Counted from the first letter of the stretch, positions 20,213 to 29,131 are shown. The stretch is DNA of 64,000 nucleotides from Herpetosiphon llansteffanensis (GCF_003205875.1 NZ_PUBZ01000087.1:1-64000), one strand, 5' to 3'. Program-made: numbers and translations. The notes: a model not told the origin generated them from the letters alone.

Positions 20213-22237
20213 TTATTCAGCGCGAATTGCGTAAGGAACCCAGACCGACCACTGCACTTGGGCTGGCGCTTCAACCACGACGGTTGTGCTTGCCGAAAGC
20301 GAGTTGGTGGTGTTGCTGGCGGTTACGGTAACCGTATAGTTGCCAACATTCGCATAGCGATGGCTCAAGCTGGTGGTTGTGGTTGTCACAGCCGTTGAAC
20401 CATCACCAAAATTCCAAACATAACTGACATTCGTGCCAGCAGTAATCGTTGCATCGAAATTGGTAGTTTGGCCAACAACCGTTGGGCCATCGTTGCTCAC
20501 TGCCAAGCCAGCAACTGCTTGGGCTGGTGGTGCCGATTTGCGCACCATAATCAAGCCGCGTGAAATATCGCTAATCAGCAACGTACCGCTTGGCAAGTAG
20601 GGATAAACGCCCCAAGCGCCATCAAAGTTAGCAGAATTGCTACCAGGATAGGTATCGATGAAGGCGGCTTCTTGGATGCTATTGGGGTTGGTAACATCCA
20701 AAATCGTCAAACCACGCAAGTAATTCGACATATAGTAGTCATTGTCGATGGTATAGCCGTTGTGGTCGATTGCTTTGGTTGGGCCATCCCAAACTGCGCT
20801 GATGGTTGGGTTATCCAAGTCGTGAATATCCATCGTGCGCACGCGGGTGTTGTGACCTTGATTTTGTTCATCCAATTCATCTTGGATGAAAAGATACATT
20901 TTATCGTCGCTATACCAGCCAGAGTGGGTGTAGCCACTGCCCGAATAAGGCCGTGAGCTAATGTGGAATGGATTGGCCGAATCGGTAATATCCCAAATTT
21001 CGACCGACGATTCGCTGAAATCGAACATGATTTCGCACGAGGCTTGGTGGCCAGGCGCACATGCCGAGGTTCGCGAATCAGTAATAATCATGCTGGTATC
21101 GTCGTGGGTGTAGCTCACATTCGTATCTGGCACGCCACTATCAATAATTTGCGGCGTAAGTGGATTGCTAATATCAAACGCACGAAACACGCCCGAACTC
21201 AAGCGGCTGCCGTTTTTGCCCACGCCGTTCATGTAGAGCGCAGCAGTTTTGCCGGGCAAGGCCACATTGGTGCTGTAATCGACGTTTTTGATGTAGACGG
21301 TGTGCGATGAGCCAAAATCAGCGGTATAGGTTGCCGCCAAACTCACCGAAGGATTGGGATCGCTCAAGTGGTTCAGATCAACGATCTGCAAGCCTTGGCT
21401 GCGATTTTCGGTCGAAAGGTAGGCATAGGCATTCCAACGATTTTGGGTTGTGTTGAAATATTGATAAACCTTCACTTCGCGCCATTGTGAGTTATTGCCT
21501 GGCACGGTGCCAATCACAACTGGATTGGTTGGATCAGTTACGTCAACTACGCCTGTGCCATTGTTGACCCCAATAACCGCATATTCGCGATTGGTGTTGA
21601 GATCGACGTGGCCCCACAAATTGCTGCCATCGGTCGCCCCAACATTATTAACCCGAAAGCTTGAGAGCGGAACACTGCCCAAGAAGTCGATGCCACGGCA
21701 TTCAAAATTGCCAGCCATGCCATTGACACATGGTTGGGCAGCACTTGGGGTCTCCAACTCGGTTGGAATTTGAATCCGATCAAGCGCTGCTGAACTAAGC
21801 CCATCGCGATCTTCAACCCGCGCAAAACCAATCGCTGCCAACTTTTCACGGTAGCGCGTTGGAATCCCTGCCACATAGGTTGGGTTGGAATTGGTATCTT
21901 GCTGACTAAAATTATCGCGGGCGCTATAGCCACCGCGCACCGGAATTTGGCGACTCAGCAATAAACCAACCGAGCGCGCATCAAATTGATAATCGCCAGC
22001 AGCAACCCGAATCTCATCGCCCTTACCAGTCCCGCGATTAATCGCATATTCGATGGTTAAACAGGGCTGCCAAATCTTCGAACAATCACCTTCATCTCTG
22101 CCAAACGGCGCAACATAGATCTTATGATCATGGTTGCTATGCGCCGAAATCGAAGCAATTGGCGCTAACACAAACGCCGCCACCACTGCAAAACCAACCG
22201 CTAACGAACGCGACCAACGTCCATTGTGTGTGTGCAT
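20213..22237 (-). CDS. Secreted choice-of-anchor B family protein with PKD domain
   Basis: Exported protein of 674 aa. Signal peptide (about 1-32, ending ISA-HS), a short region with YVAPFGRDEGDC that resembles the start of secreted parallel-helix proteins, then the choice-of-anchor B region (about 160-570) with repeated LVIVD-type units such as GVVDVTDPTNPVVIGTV, GLQIVDLNHLSDPNP and LTILDVTNPNSI. A PKD domain follows (YVWNFGDGSTAV, about 585-655), and the C-terminus WSVWVPYAIRAE matches the terminal motif of the other secreted proteins here although the Thr/Pro linker is missing. Located on the cell surface or outside; biochemical role unknown. Divergent from selD. Confidence 0.82.
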   Translation of the reverse strand: MHTHNGRWSRSLAVGFAVVAAFVLAPIASISAHSNHDHKIYVAPFGRDEGDCSKIWQPCLTIEYAINRGTGKGDEIRVAAGDYQFDARSVGLLLSRQIPVRGGYSARDNFSQQDTNSNPTYVAGIPTRYREKLAAIGFARVEDRDGLSSAALDRIQIPTELETPSAAQPCVNGMAGNFECRGIDFLGSVPLSSFRVNNVGATDGSNLWGHVDLNTNREYAVIGVNNGTGVVDVTDPTNPVVIGTVPGNNSQWREVKVYQYFNTTQNRWNAYAYLSTENRSQGLQIVDLNHLSDPNPSVSLAATYTADFGSSHTVYIKNVDYSTNVALPGKTAALYMNGVGKNGSRLSSGVFRAFDISNPLTPQIIDSGVPDTNVSYTHDDTSMIITDSRTSACAPGHQASCEIMFDFSESSVEIWDITDSANPFHISSRPYSGSGYTHSGWYSDDKMYLFIQDELDEQNQGHNTRVRTMDIHDLDNPTISAVWDGPTKAIDHNGYTIDNDYYMSNYLRGLTILDVTNPNSIQEAAFIDTYPGSNSANFDGAWGVYPYLPSGTLLISDISRGLIMVRKSAPPAQAVAGLAVSNDGPTVVGQTTNFDATITAGTNVSYVWNFGDGSTAVTTTTTSLSHRYANVGNYTVTVTASNTTNSLSASTTVVVEAPAQVQWSVWVPYAIRAE

Positions 22238-22295
22238 GCCAGAACCTCACTGTAGGACCATCGGAGAAAATAGGGGCCGCCTTTGGAGATGGCCT

Positions 22296-22325
22296 ATTAT
22301 ACGCGATTCTTAATATGTGTATAAT
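22296..22325. promoter_or_regulatory. Overlapping divergent -10 boxes between anchor-B gene and selD
   Basis: TATAAT at 22320-22325 on the plus strand (toward selD), and TATAAT on the minus strand at 22301-22296 (toward the secreted-protein gene). Neither has a good -35, so these are candidates only. Confidence 0.35.
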
Positions 22326-22380
22326 ATTAATGATTCGGCATGCCTCAGTTGTTACTCTATAGGATTTGGCGGATATTGCT

Positions 22381-23427
22381 ATGGCAGATCGTGAACAGAT
22401 TCGGCTGACCGAGCTGGCTTCTTGCGCTGGCTGAGCGGCCAAAATGGGGGCAGGTGCTCTCAGCAATTTAATTAGTAGCTTGCGCTTACCAACCAGTCCA
22501 CAGCTGTTGGTTGGCCTCGATGTCAGCGATGATGCGGCGGTTTATCAACTGAATCCGCAGCAAGCTTTAGTCCAAACGGTGGATTTCTTTCCGCCGATTG
22601 TTGACGATCCCTATAGTTTTGGGGCGATTGCTGCTGCCAATGCGCTGAGCGATGTCTATGCAATGGGCGGCAAGCCAATTTTGGCTTTGGCAATTGCTGG
22701 CTTTCCACGCGATCTACCGCCAACCATTATTCAGGCGATTATGCAAGGCGGCGCAGATAAAGTTGCCGAAGCTGGCGCAGTGCTGGCTGGCGGCCACACC
22801 ATTATTGATAATGAACCAAAGTATGGCCTGTGTGTAACTGGCTTGGTCGATCCGGCGCTGATTACCCGCAAAGCCCAAGCTCAAGCAGGCGACCAACTCT
22901 ATTTGAGCAAAGCGCTTGGCACAGGCGTAATCAGCACCGCCAGCAAGCGCCAAGTTGGCGATCCAGCAGATCTTGAACTGGCCATCGAGAGCATGATTAA
23001 ACTAAATCGAAGGGCAGCAGAACATATCGCAGCGCTCGGCAGCATTCGCAGTGCCACCGATATTACTGGCTTTGGCTTGCTTGGTCATGGCTTGGAGTTG
23101 GCGCGCAATAGCAAGGTTGGGCTACGCATCAACAGCCAAGCATTGCCTCTGCTGCAAGGAGCCTATCGCTACGCCCAAGCAGGCATCATGCCCGGTGGTT
23201 TACACACCAATCGCGCTTATGTCGAGCAACAGATTCAAGTTAATTACGCCGAAGCGGTTGATCCAGCGCATCAAGCCTTGTTATACGATCCACAGACCTC
23301 TGGGGGATTATTGATTGCGGTTGCTGCTGAGCATGCGGTTGCGCTCGAACAGCAATTTGCCCAAGCAGGCGATTCACTTTGGCGTATTGGCGAGATTATT
23401 GAGCAACACATAATCGAAGTTATTTAA
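22381..23427 (+). CDS. selD: Selenide, water dikinase (SelD), selenocysteine-containing
   Basis: Makes selenophosphate, the selenium donor for selenocysteine and selenouridine, from selenide and ATP. The open frame begins at ATG 22381 and reads MADREQIRLTELASCAG, then an in-frame TGA at 22432-22434 (codon 18), then AAKMGAGAL. The TGA sits where SelD proteins carry the catalytic Cys or Sec (the C/U of the GCGCK-type motif, with the conserved Lys three residues later), so it is read as selenocysteine. The protein is 348 aa, normal length, with AIRS-family features: DDAAVYQL (Asp ligands), GGHTI, TDITGFGLLGH and TSGGLL. A frame called only from ATG 22444 would lose the active site. No other sel gene is in the window. 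Confidence 0.9.
22430..22464 (+). promoter_or_regulatory. Candidate bacterial SECIS stem at the selD UGA
   Basis: GCTGAG (22430-22435, containing the UGA) is perfectly complementary to CTCAGC (22459-22464). The 23-nt loop between them carries a GGGGG run at 22446-22450. Bacterial SECIS elements lie immediately at or after the UGA; this hairpin is consistent in position, but the apical structure was not computed. Confidence 0.4.
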
Positions 23428-23444
23428 ACCAGCACCATAGAGAA

Positions 23445-23473
23445 GCCCAGCTGCCGCTGAATGGCAACTGGGC
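23445..23473 (+). terminator. Possible terminator after selD
   Basis: Stem GCCCAGcTGCC / GGCAaCTGGGC with one mismatch, 18 nt after the selD stop codon. There is no clear U tract, so confidence is limited. Confidence 0.4.
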
Positions 23474-23492
23474 CATTCAAAGATAGGCGTTA

Positions 23493-23612
23493 AGATCCCC
23501 TCACCCCAACCCCTCTCCCGTGCGCGGGCGAGGGGCTTTAACTCCATGGTTCTTGTATAGTTGTGGTAAATACCAAAGGCTTTCCTTCGCCCGCATCTAG
23601 TGGGCGAGGGGC
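23493..23612 (+). repeat. GC-rich hairpin repeat, copy B (degenerate right end)
   Basis: The left end GATCCCCTCACCCCAACCCC and the GCGCGGGCGAGGGGC block match the other copies. The right half is diverged (CGCCCGCATCTAGTGGGCGAGGGG), lacking the AGGGGGCTGGGGGGTGAGGG terminus. It lies between convergent selD and the ATPase/TPR gene. Confidence 0.75.
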
Positions 23613-23701
23613 TTGTTCTACATCAGACCAAGTATTAAAAACCCACACTTGCAAGCAAAATCTGCAGTAAGAGAACCATCAATAATCCTCTTGGTGAAGC
23701 C

Positions 23702-25918
23702 CTAGCCCAACACCCGTGGATCGACAGTTTGGTCAACCAGATCAAGAAATTCACTAATTGTCGGCAAATGCGCTTGCGGGGTTGGTTCACCAGCAAACCT
23801 GCCAACCCGCTCGGCAATGCGTTCAAACTCACGCAACGAGGCAGGATCAGGCTGATACTCCTGATTGTATGGGTCTTGCATCTGTTCAGCAAAAGCCAAG
23901 GCTTGGTTGGCCAAGTTGGGATACTGCTCGGCCAAAATCGCTGCTAGGGTTAACATTTCATCGCCCGATTGCGCCAAGTTTTGAATTTGGGCCTGAAGGT
24001 CAAAGACAGGCCGCAACAGCTGAAAAGCACGTTGCTGTTGGCCATATTTATACCAAACTCGTGCCAACGAGCCTTGCACCCCAGGAATCAAGTTGCGGGC
24101 ATCGTTTTGCAAAGCCAAATTCAGAGATTCATCAAGTACTTGTTCGGCCAAGGCCAAATTATCAATCGCACAAGCCAAAATGCCGCGCGAACTCTGGCAG
24201 AGAATAATGCCAACTTGATGGCCAATTGTGCGGTTAATCTGCAAACTTTCTTGATAGCAACGTTCAGCATCATCAAAACGGCCCAAACCAATGTAGGCAC
24301 TTGCCAAATTGCCGAGCGCTGCTGCCTCGCCCGAACTATCGCTAATCGTCCGCCAATGCGCCACAACATCCTCGCCAAGTTCAACTGCTTTTTGATAGGA
24401 GCGTTGTTGATAGGCTAATGATGCTAGGTTGTGCAAGGCGCGAATTTCGCCAAAGCTATCGCCAACTTGCTTAAACAAGGCTTGGCCGCGCTCATACCAC
24501 AGCGTAGCATCAGCGTGATCGGCGAAATATTGGGCGCAAATACCTGCTGCAATCGCTGCTTTGGCGCGCACCGCTGGCTCGACTTCGTGCTCACGCAGCC
24601 AGGCTTGGCCAATCCAATTGCGAGCTTCTTGGGCATAGCCTTTGGTAAACCAAAATAACCATAGCGAGCCAGCGATCCGCAAGGCTGTAGCTGGATGCTG
24701 CTCAACGGCCCAATCGAGCACCGAACGCAAGTTGTAAATATCGCTTTGCAAGCGCGCCATCCAGAGCGGTTGTTCGGCTCCGAGCAATGGTTTCTCGGCG
24801 CTTTCGGCCAAGTGAGTAAAATAGGAGCTGTACAAGCGTTGCAAATGGTTCGCTTCACGCCGCCGTTGCAAACGCCCTTCAGCATACGAGTGCACAGCAT
24901 CGAGCATCAGATAACGCTGCTCGCCATTGGGCAAGGTTTCGAGCTGCACCAACGATTTATCGACTAAGGTTTGCAAGCCTTCGACCACATTGATTGGCAC
25001 ATCGGGAATCCCAGCGCAAATTGCCTCAGCCGATTCCAGCGTCCAGCTGCCGCGAAAAATCCCCAAGCGAATAAACAAAATTTGCAGCGTCGGTGAAAGC
25101 AGCCGATAGCACCAATCAAGCACTGGCCACAAAATTTCTTTGCGTTGCATGGTGCTATTTTTATCAATCATGGCAGCGCCTAAGCGCAAATGATGGCGCA
25201 CCATCCGCACTAAATCCGAAGGCGGCAAGCTGCGGCTATGGCTGGCAACCAATTCGACTGCCAAGGGCAAGCCTTGCACCAAACGACACATTTCGGCAAT
25301 TGCTTGGGCTTGGGTTTGGTCAAATTTGAGCATTGGTTGCAAGCGGCGCAAGCGTTCGCTAAATAATTGCACCGCACCATATTGCATAATTTCGCTAGCG
25401 CTCAAATGGGCATCTGCCGCCGGAACACTCAATAATGGCACGCGATAGATCGTTTCAGCAGCCACATTCAAAGCGACTTGGCTCGTTACCAAAACAGTTA
25501 ATTGGGGCACAGCTGCCACCAAAGCTTGCACATCAGAAGCAGATTCAATCACATGATCGATATTATCGAGAATTAAGAGGCTTGGTTGGGGCGAAAAATA
25601 GTGAGCAATCGTCGCGATTAATGGCTGATCGGTGGTTGGCGCAATGCCTAGGCTTTCGGCAATTGTGGCCAATACCAAGCCAGCAGCCCGAATCGGCACC
25701 AATGAAACAAAAAAACTACCGCCAGCAAAGTGGTCTGCATAGAATCGAGCACAATCGACGGCCAAGCGCGTTTTGCCTGCGCCACTTGCGCCAACTAAAC
25801 TAATTAAGCGCTGTCCTTGGGTCAGAAATGTCCCAATTTCAGCAGTTTCAGCATCACGCCCAATGAGCGCAGTGGTATACCGTGGAAGGAGATCGGAATG
25901 TTCTGTCTGCATATACAC
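23702..25918 (-). CDS. NB-ARC-type ATPase with TPR repeats (AfsR/COG3903-like), no HTH
   Basis: Cytoplasmic signalling-type ATPase of 738 aa. Walker A GASGAGKT is near residues 42-49 and Walker B LLILDN near 116-121, followed by the RxP/GLPLAVEL region (near 220) and winged-helix segment of STAND ATPases. The C-terminal half is a TPR array (repeats such as LGNLASAYIGLGRFDDAERCY). Relatives usually carry a DNA-binding (SARP or LuxR) or kinase domain; here the protein starts directly at the ATPase, so it is an orphan switch module. ATG 25918 or 25912 could start it and neither has a strong ribosome-binding site. Partner and ligand unknown. Confidence 0.82.
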   Translation of the reverse strand: MYMQTEHSDLLPRYTTALIGRDAETAEIGTFLTQGQRLISLVGASGAGKTRLAVDCARFYADHFAGGSFFVSLVPIRAAGLVLATIAESLGIAPTTDQPLIATIAHYFSPQPSLLILDNIDHVIESASDVQALVAAVPQLTVLVTSQVALNVAAETIYRVPLLSVPAADAHLSASEIMQYGAVQLFSERLRRLQPMLKFDQTQAQAIAEMCRLVQGLPLAVELVASHSRSLPPSDLVRMVRHHLRLGAAMIDKNSTMQRKEILWPVLDWCYRLLSPTLQILFIRLGIFRGSWTLESAEAICAGIPDVPINVVEGLQTLVDKSLVQLETLPNGEQRYLMLDAVHSYAEGRLQRRREANHLQRLYSSYFTHLAESAEKPLLGAEQPLWMARLQSDIYNLRSVLDWAVEQHPATALRIAGSLWLFWFTKGYAQEARNWIGQAWLREHEVEPAVRAKAAIAAGICAQYFADHADATLWYERGQALFKQVGDSFGEIRALHNLASLAYQQRSYQKAVELGEDVVAHWRTISDSSGEAAALGNLASAYIGLGRFDDAERCYQESLQINRTIGHQVGIILCQSSRGILACAIDNLALAEQVLDESLNLALQNDARNLIPGVQGSLARVWYKYGQQQRAFQLLRPVFDLQAQIQNLAQSGDEMLTLAAILAEQYPNLANQALAFAEQMQDPYNQEYQPDPASLREFERIAERVGRFAGEPTPQAHLPTISEFLDLVDQTVDPRVLG

Positions 25919-26152
25919 ACCAATTGGTTTCTGCTAAAGCCATCAACAATGATAGCGGCCATGCGTCATTGCATGGTGAGTTGTCGTGCATAGCCCGATT
26001 GATGAGCCGTTGCATTGGTTAATCATACACGAAAATTTGGCTTAAACGCACTAGCATCGCTAGGATTATTGGGGTTGGGGATCGGGTGTCAGTCGCGAGG
26101 GATGGAGAGGCTATAGGCTATTTGTAGTGGTTCATCATGTTAACTACAACCT
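25919..26152. other. Intergenic, no gene seen
   Basis: Upstream region of the ATPase/TPR gene, rich in dispersed repeat pieces. GGCTATAGGCTATTTGTAGTGG at about 26109-26130 is the outer flank found beside hairpin repeats. No promoter could be assigned with confidence. Confidence 0.5.
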
Positions 26153-26288
26153 GATCCCTTCACCCCAACCCCTCTCCCGTGCGCGGGCGAGGGGCTTTTT
26201 GGTTTGGTGGTTTTCGCCGAAATCGTGGTGAAACCGCGCTGCTCCCCCTCGCCCGCGTCCAGTGGGAGAGGGGGCTGGGGGGTGAGGG
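26153..26288 (+). repeat. GC-rich hairpin repeat, copy C
   Basis: Complete copy from GATCCCTTCACCCCAACCCC to GGCTGGGGGGTGAGGG. Outside it, a CTATAGGCTAT motif appears on the left and again on the right (around 26332), and the right flank contains a TTAATCCAATGTACCAAT sequence whose complement also flanks copies A and D. The mobile unit may therefore be about 230 bp. Confidence 0.8.
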
Positions 26289-26489
26289 CATGCTGCTTGT
26301 TGTTAATCCAATGTACCAATACCGCTATAGGCTATGGGCGTTGGTTTATTGAAACCATAATCCTAAACATCTGTGGCTAAAACGAGGCTATTGGGAAATA
26401 AATCTAACAAATCTATGGCCAAAATAATCATGCGTGCAATTCGTGGAATTCGTGGCAAAAAACCTGCGTGGTCTCAGGCCTTCGTAATT
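26289..26489. other. Intergenic repeat debris
   Basis: No gene. It contains the CTATAGGCTATGGGC flank of copy C and a TGCAATTCGTGGAATTCGTGGC motif near 26435-26456 that recurs near 62.65 kb in inverse orientation. Confidence 0.5.
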
Positions 26490-26525
26490 ACACAACAATC
26501 CCCGTAGAAATCTCCACGGGGATTG
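26490..26525 (-). terminator. Intrinsic terminator of the 248-aa secreted-protein gene
   Basis: Perfect 10-bp stem CAATCCCCGT / ACGGGGATTG with a 10-nt loop, 18 nt after the minus-strand stop codon. It is followed on the minus strand by TGTTGTGTAATT. Confidence 0.75.
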
Positions 26526-26542
26526 CGGCTAATTAATCGAGA

Positions 26543-27289
26543 TTAGCGATTGTCGGCAAGCCATGTGCGGGCAGCGTTGGTGGTAAATGGTGCAAGCAAC
26601 AAATTGGCTTCTGGCGTTGCATACGATACGCCAACCAAGCCATAATCGACTTGGCGCTCAATTGCATTGGCTGGTGCATAGACCTTGATGCTGCTATCAA
26701 AATCGTATGAGCGTTGCACAACTTCGAGCGACAAACTACCAAAATCAGGGTCGTTGCTATACATGCCTAATTGCATTTGATGCAGATAGTTGGCTTCAAC
26801 CCCAACCCACAAATCAAATTTGAGGTAGCTTGTGCCAGCAGCATCGCTATTAAGCCAAATTTGATATTGCTCGGTTGGTGCACCAGCAATTGGCATTGCA
26901 CCCATATGGGTTACTGGCACATCGCCGGTTGGTGTTTCGGGCAAATCTTCAATTGGCGCAGCTTCGGGCAAACCAGTTGCTTCAATATACCATTGGGTTT
27001 CAACCCCAGTGCGGCTGTAGAGCGTTCCATCGTAGAGCACCATTTCAACCAAGTCGATATCCGATAAGAAACCAACTGGGCGAATGACCATATAGGCCCG
27101 ATTGGGGTTTTCTTGCTCGACCTTGGCTACCATCAATGGCTCGCTATTGATTTGCATCAATAATTCACTGCGACCACTTGTTTGGGCTTTAACTGCTGGT
27201 AAGCTATCAACGCGTTCAGCAGCTGCTGCTGATAAACTCGTCACCATCACCAATAATGCCACGAGAGCAACACGCATTCGCTTTAACAT
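26543..27289 (-). CDS. Secreted protein of unknown function
   Basis: 248 aa with a cleavable signal peptide (MLKRMR, hydrophobic core to about residue 22, A-A-A-A cleavage region). The mature part is mostly predicted beta strand with alternating hydrophobic residues and an acidic Pro-rich stretch PEAAPIEDLPETP near the middle. Its strand pattern (QTSGRSELLMQINSEP... LYDGTLYSRTG) recalls LolA/LppX-type lipid-binding folds, but no signature motif proves this and there is no lipobox Cys. Single-gene unit with its own terminator. I do not recognise a named family. Confidence 0.7.
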   Translation of the reverse strand: MLKRMRVALVALLVMVTSLSAAAAERVDSLPAVKAQTSGRSELLMQINSEPLMVAKVEQENPNRAYMVIRPVGFLSDIDLVEMVLYDGTLYSRTGVETQWYIEATGLPEAAPIEDLPETPTGDVPVTHMGAMPIAGAPTEQYQIWLNSDAAGTSYLKFDLWVGVEANYLHQMQLGMYSNDPDFGSLSLEVVQRSYDFDSSIKVYAPANAIERQVDYGLVGVSYATPEANLLLAPFTTNAARTWLADNR

Positions 27290-27367
27290 AGCCGATTAGT
27301 CCCTTTCACTCAACACAACAGGGCGTTGTGCTCGTGATACGGTACGCCAACGATAGTCCTAGGTTAC

Positions 27368-27403
27368 AACAATACAGGTACTATCTTTCAATAGTACCTG
27401 TAT
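27368..27403 (-). terminator. Intrinsic terminator of the Ro60 gene
   Basis: Perfect 13-bp inverted repeat ATACAGGTACTAT / ATAGTACCTGTAT with a 6-nt loop, 4 nt after the stop codon of the Ro60 gene. It is followed on the minus strand by TTGTTG. Confidence 0.75.
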
Positions 27404-27407
27404 CAAC

Positions 27408-28994
27408 TCAAAGCGTGATTTGCTCAATTGCGCTCAGCTGGTCGGCATAACCGAGCAAGCTTTGGGCAATATAGGCGGGCACATGCTCGGCCCAACCAAA
27501 AATGAAGCTTACATTTGGCTCATCGGGCGGCGCAACTGCGTGCGGATACGGCGCAATCGTGATCAAAAATGCTTGGGCGTTGGGGTTGACCTCGGCCAGA
27601 TACTTGCGCCAAACCTTTACGAAACTTGTACCACCCCAGCTATCGCTTGCCCATTCCTCGTTGTCGGTAATTGCAATGACCACATCAACCACCTCGCGGC
27701 GGGCATACAAATAGGAAATTGGGGCCGAAACCGCCGTACCACCACCAAATTTTGTGCCAATTTGCTGGATAATGTGCATCAGTTTGGTGTGACGCGAAAA
27801 ATCCAGCTGCCGAATAGTCGTATCAAATGGCAGCAGTTGCGCCGTAGGATTACTGCGATAGAGCGAGCCTGCGAAAATCCCAGCAATATCGACATAGCGA
27901 ACGTGTGATTTGGGATTGAGCGTGCCGCGCATCGAGCCAGAAATATCCGGTGCAATTACCACGCGGCCAGGAATTGCGGGCATATTCTCAAAGGCCATTT
28001 CGAGCATCTGCGCAAGGGTTTGGCGAATCAGGCCTTCTTGCTCGTTCATTGGTAGGAAGGCCATCCAAGCAGCATGCAGCCGAAAAGGCAAAATCTTGGC
28101 CCGCCGCAAGGCTTCAAGGTCGCTCAAACGGCCAACCACATAGTCAATCATTGCTTGATCGTGAAACACGCCAGCGCGTTGCAAAGCTACCAAATGGCGC
28201 AGCAAGGCAAAGTAGGGCATTTGCTCCATCAACACTCGCCACAACTCGCGATCTGGCTTAATGGCACCAGTCACAATTTCGTAGGGCAAGCGCCCACTTT
28301 CAACCAAGGCTCGCTGTTCGTTCGGTTCAGTCGTGCGCTTCAGTTGCTCCAGCACAGCGATTTGTGGCAAGAGCGTGGGCGCTTGCTCGGCCCAAGTTTC
28401 GCGCCAGCGTTCGCGATCAATCAGATAGCTGAATAAGGCACTGGTGCGATCATCGACCGGTTGTGGGCGCGTGAGCCGCAGCACATCGCGCAAGGTCATG
28501 CTGCCAGCGTTCGTGCCACCATATTTAATCGCGTGATATTCGCTCAGATTAAGCAACCAAGCATTGATGGTTTGCTTGATCGCGCGACCCATGCCAGGCC
28601 GAATCTGGTGCGAACGCACAATTTGCACAAAATCCTGCAAATCGCCAGGTGTAAGAATAATTCGGTTAAAAATTTGGCGAAACAAGCCCAAATCGACAGT
28701 TGATAAAACGACCAACCCAATAATTGGCTGAAGGCGCATGGTTCCTTGTTCGCGGGCATAGACCAAGGCTTGCGCAGCAAAAAGAGGGTTCTGGGCTAAC
28801 ATTGCTTGGTGCAAATCCAGCGTCAAGGCATAATTGGTACCTTTAGAGGCATAAAACGTCGAGCCAAGTGTATTGGTCAACAACATTTGCACATAATGTT
28901 CAGCCAAACTGCGTTGATAGGTTGGCAAGCCATGGTAATTAAGCCCGTTAGCATCGGCAGGGGCGTGTGCAAACAGGCGGCGAACAACGTTCAT
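27408..28994 (-). CDS. rsr: Ro60 ortholog (TROVE and von Willebrand A domains)
   Basis: RNA-binding ring protein of 528 aa. The N-terminal two thirds is the TROVE module made of HEAT-like helices (NTLGSTFYASK, QGTMRLQPIIGLVVLS, RSHQIRPGMGRAIKQTINAWL). The C-terminal vWA domain has the MIDAS motif D-I-S-G-S in VVIAPDISGSMRG and a later TDNEEW. In Deinococcus and Salmonella, Ro60 binds Y RNA, which tethers it to the exonuclease PNPase for structured-RNA decay or rRNA maturation. ATG 28994 is chosen because GGAGG lies 5 nt upstream; a GTG at 29000 is less likely. Two structured RNA elements lie just upstream on the same strand (29038-29131 and 29144-29251), as expected for a Ro60/Y-RNA locus. 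Confidence 0.88.
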   Translation of the reverse strand: MNVVRRLFAHAPADANGLNYHGLPTYQRSLAEHYVQMLLTNTLGSTFYASKGTNYALTLDLHQAMLAQNPLFAAQALVYAREQGTMRLQPIIGLVVLSTVDLGLFRQIFNRIILTPGDLQDFVQIVRSHQIRPGMGRAIKQTINAWLLNLSEYHAIKYGGTNAGSMTLRDVLRLTRPQPVDDRTSALFSYLIDRERWRETWAEQAPTLLPQIAVLEQLKRTTEPNEQRALVESGRLPYEIVTGAIKPDRELWRVLMEQMPYFALLRHLVALQRAGVFHDQAMIDYVVGRLSDLEALRRAKILPFRLHAAWMAFLPMNEQEGLIRQTLAQMLEMAFENMPAIPGRVVIAPDISGSMRGTLNPKSHVRYVDIAGIFAGSLYRSNPTAQLLPFDTTIRQLDFSRHTKLMHIIQQIGTKFGGGTAVSAPISYLYARREVVDVVIAITDNEEWASDSWGGTSFVKVWRKYLAEVNPNAQAFLITIAPYPHAVAPPDEPNVSFIFGWAEHVPAYIAQSLLGYADQLSAIEQITL

Positions 28995-29037
28995 GACCAC
29001 CTCCAGATTATAAGGAAGGAAACACCACTTCTCTCGG

Positions 29038-29131
29038 AAAAAACCATGGCCAAAGCCGAATCACGCTTGCGAATCAAACGCTGTGACTTGGTTTGGGCAA
29101 CTACATCACATCAAATTCGACTTGGCCATGG
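29038..29131 (-). ncRNA. Candidate Y RNA: long bulged hairpin with U6 tail
   Basis: On the minus strand the 5' arm CCATGGCCAA-GTCGAAT (29131-29115) pairs with the 3' arm ATTCGGC-T-TTGGCCATGG (29061-29044). That gives 10 bp, a single bulged U, then 7 bp (one G-U), followed at once by TTTTTT (29043-29038). The 53-nt interior can form GTGA/TCAC and GCG/CGC hairpins, the latter with loop TTTGATT. Paired 5' and 3' ends, a bulged helix and a 3' oligo-U are the architecture of Y RNAs, and the Ro60 start codon is 44 nt further on. The alternative is a transcription attenuator in the Ro60 leader. Expression and Ro60 binding are not shown by sequence. Confidence 0.6.

Noticed and set aside
22444..23427. 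selD starting at ATG 22444
   Set aside because: It would remove the catalytic segment; the upstream frame through TGA reads a proper SelD N-terminus.
29044..29131. Plain transcription terminator reading of the Y-like hairpin
   Set aside because: Not excluded, but the 53-nt interior, very long stem and position beside Ro60 fit a Y RNA better than a simple terminator; kept as the alternative.
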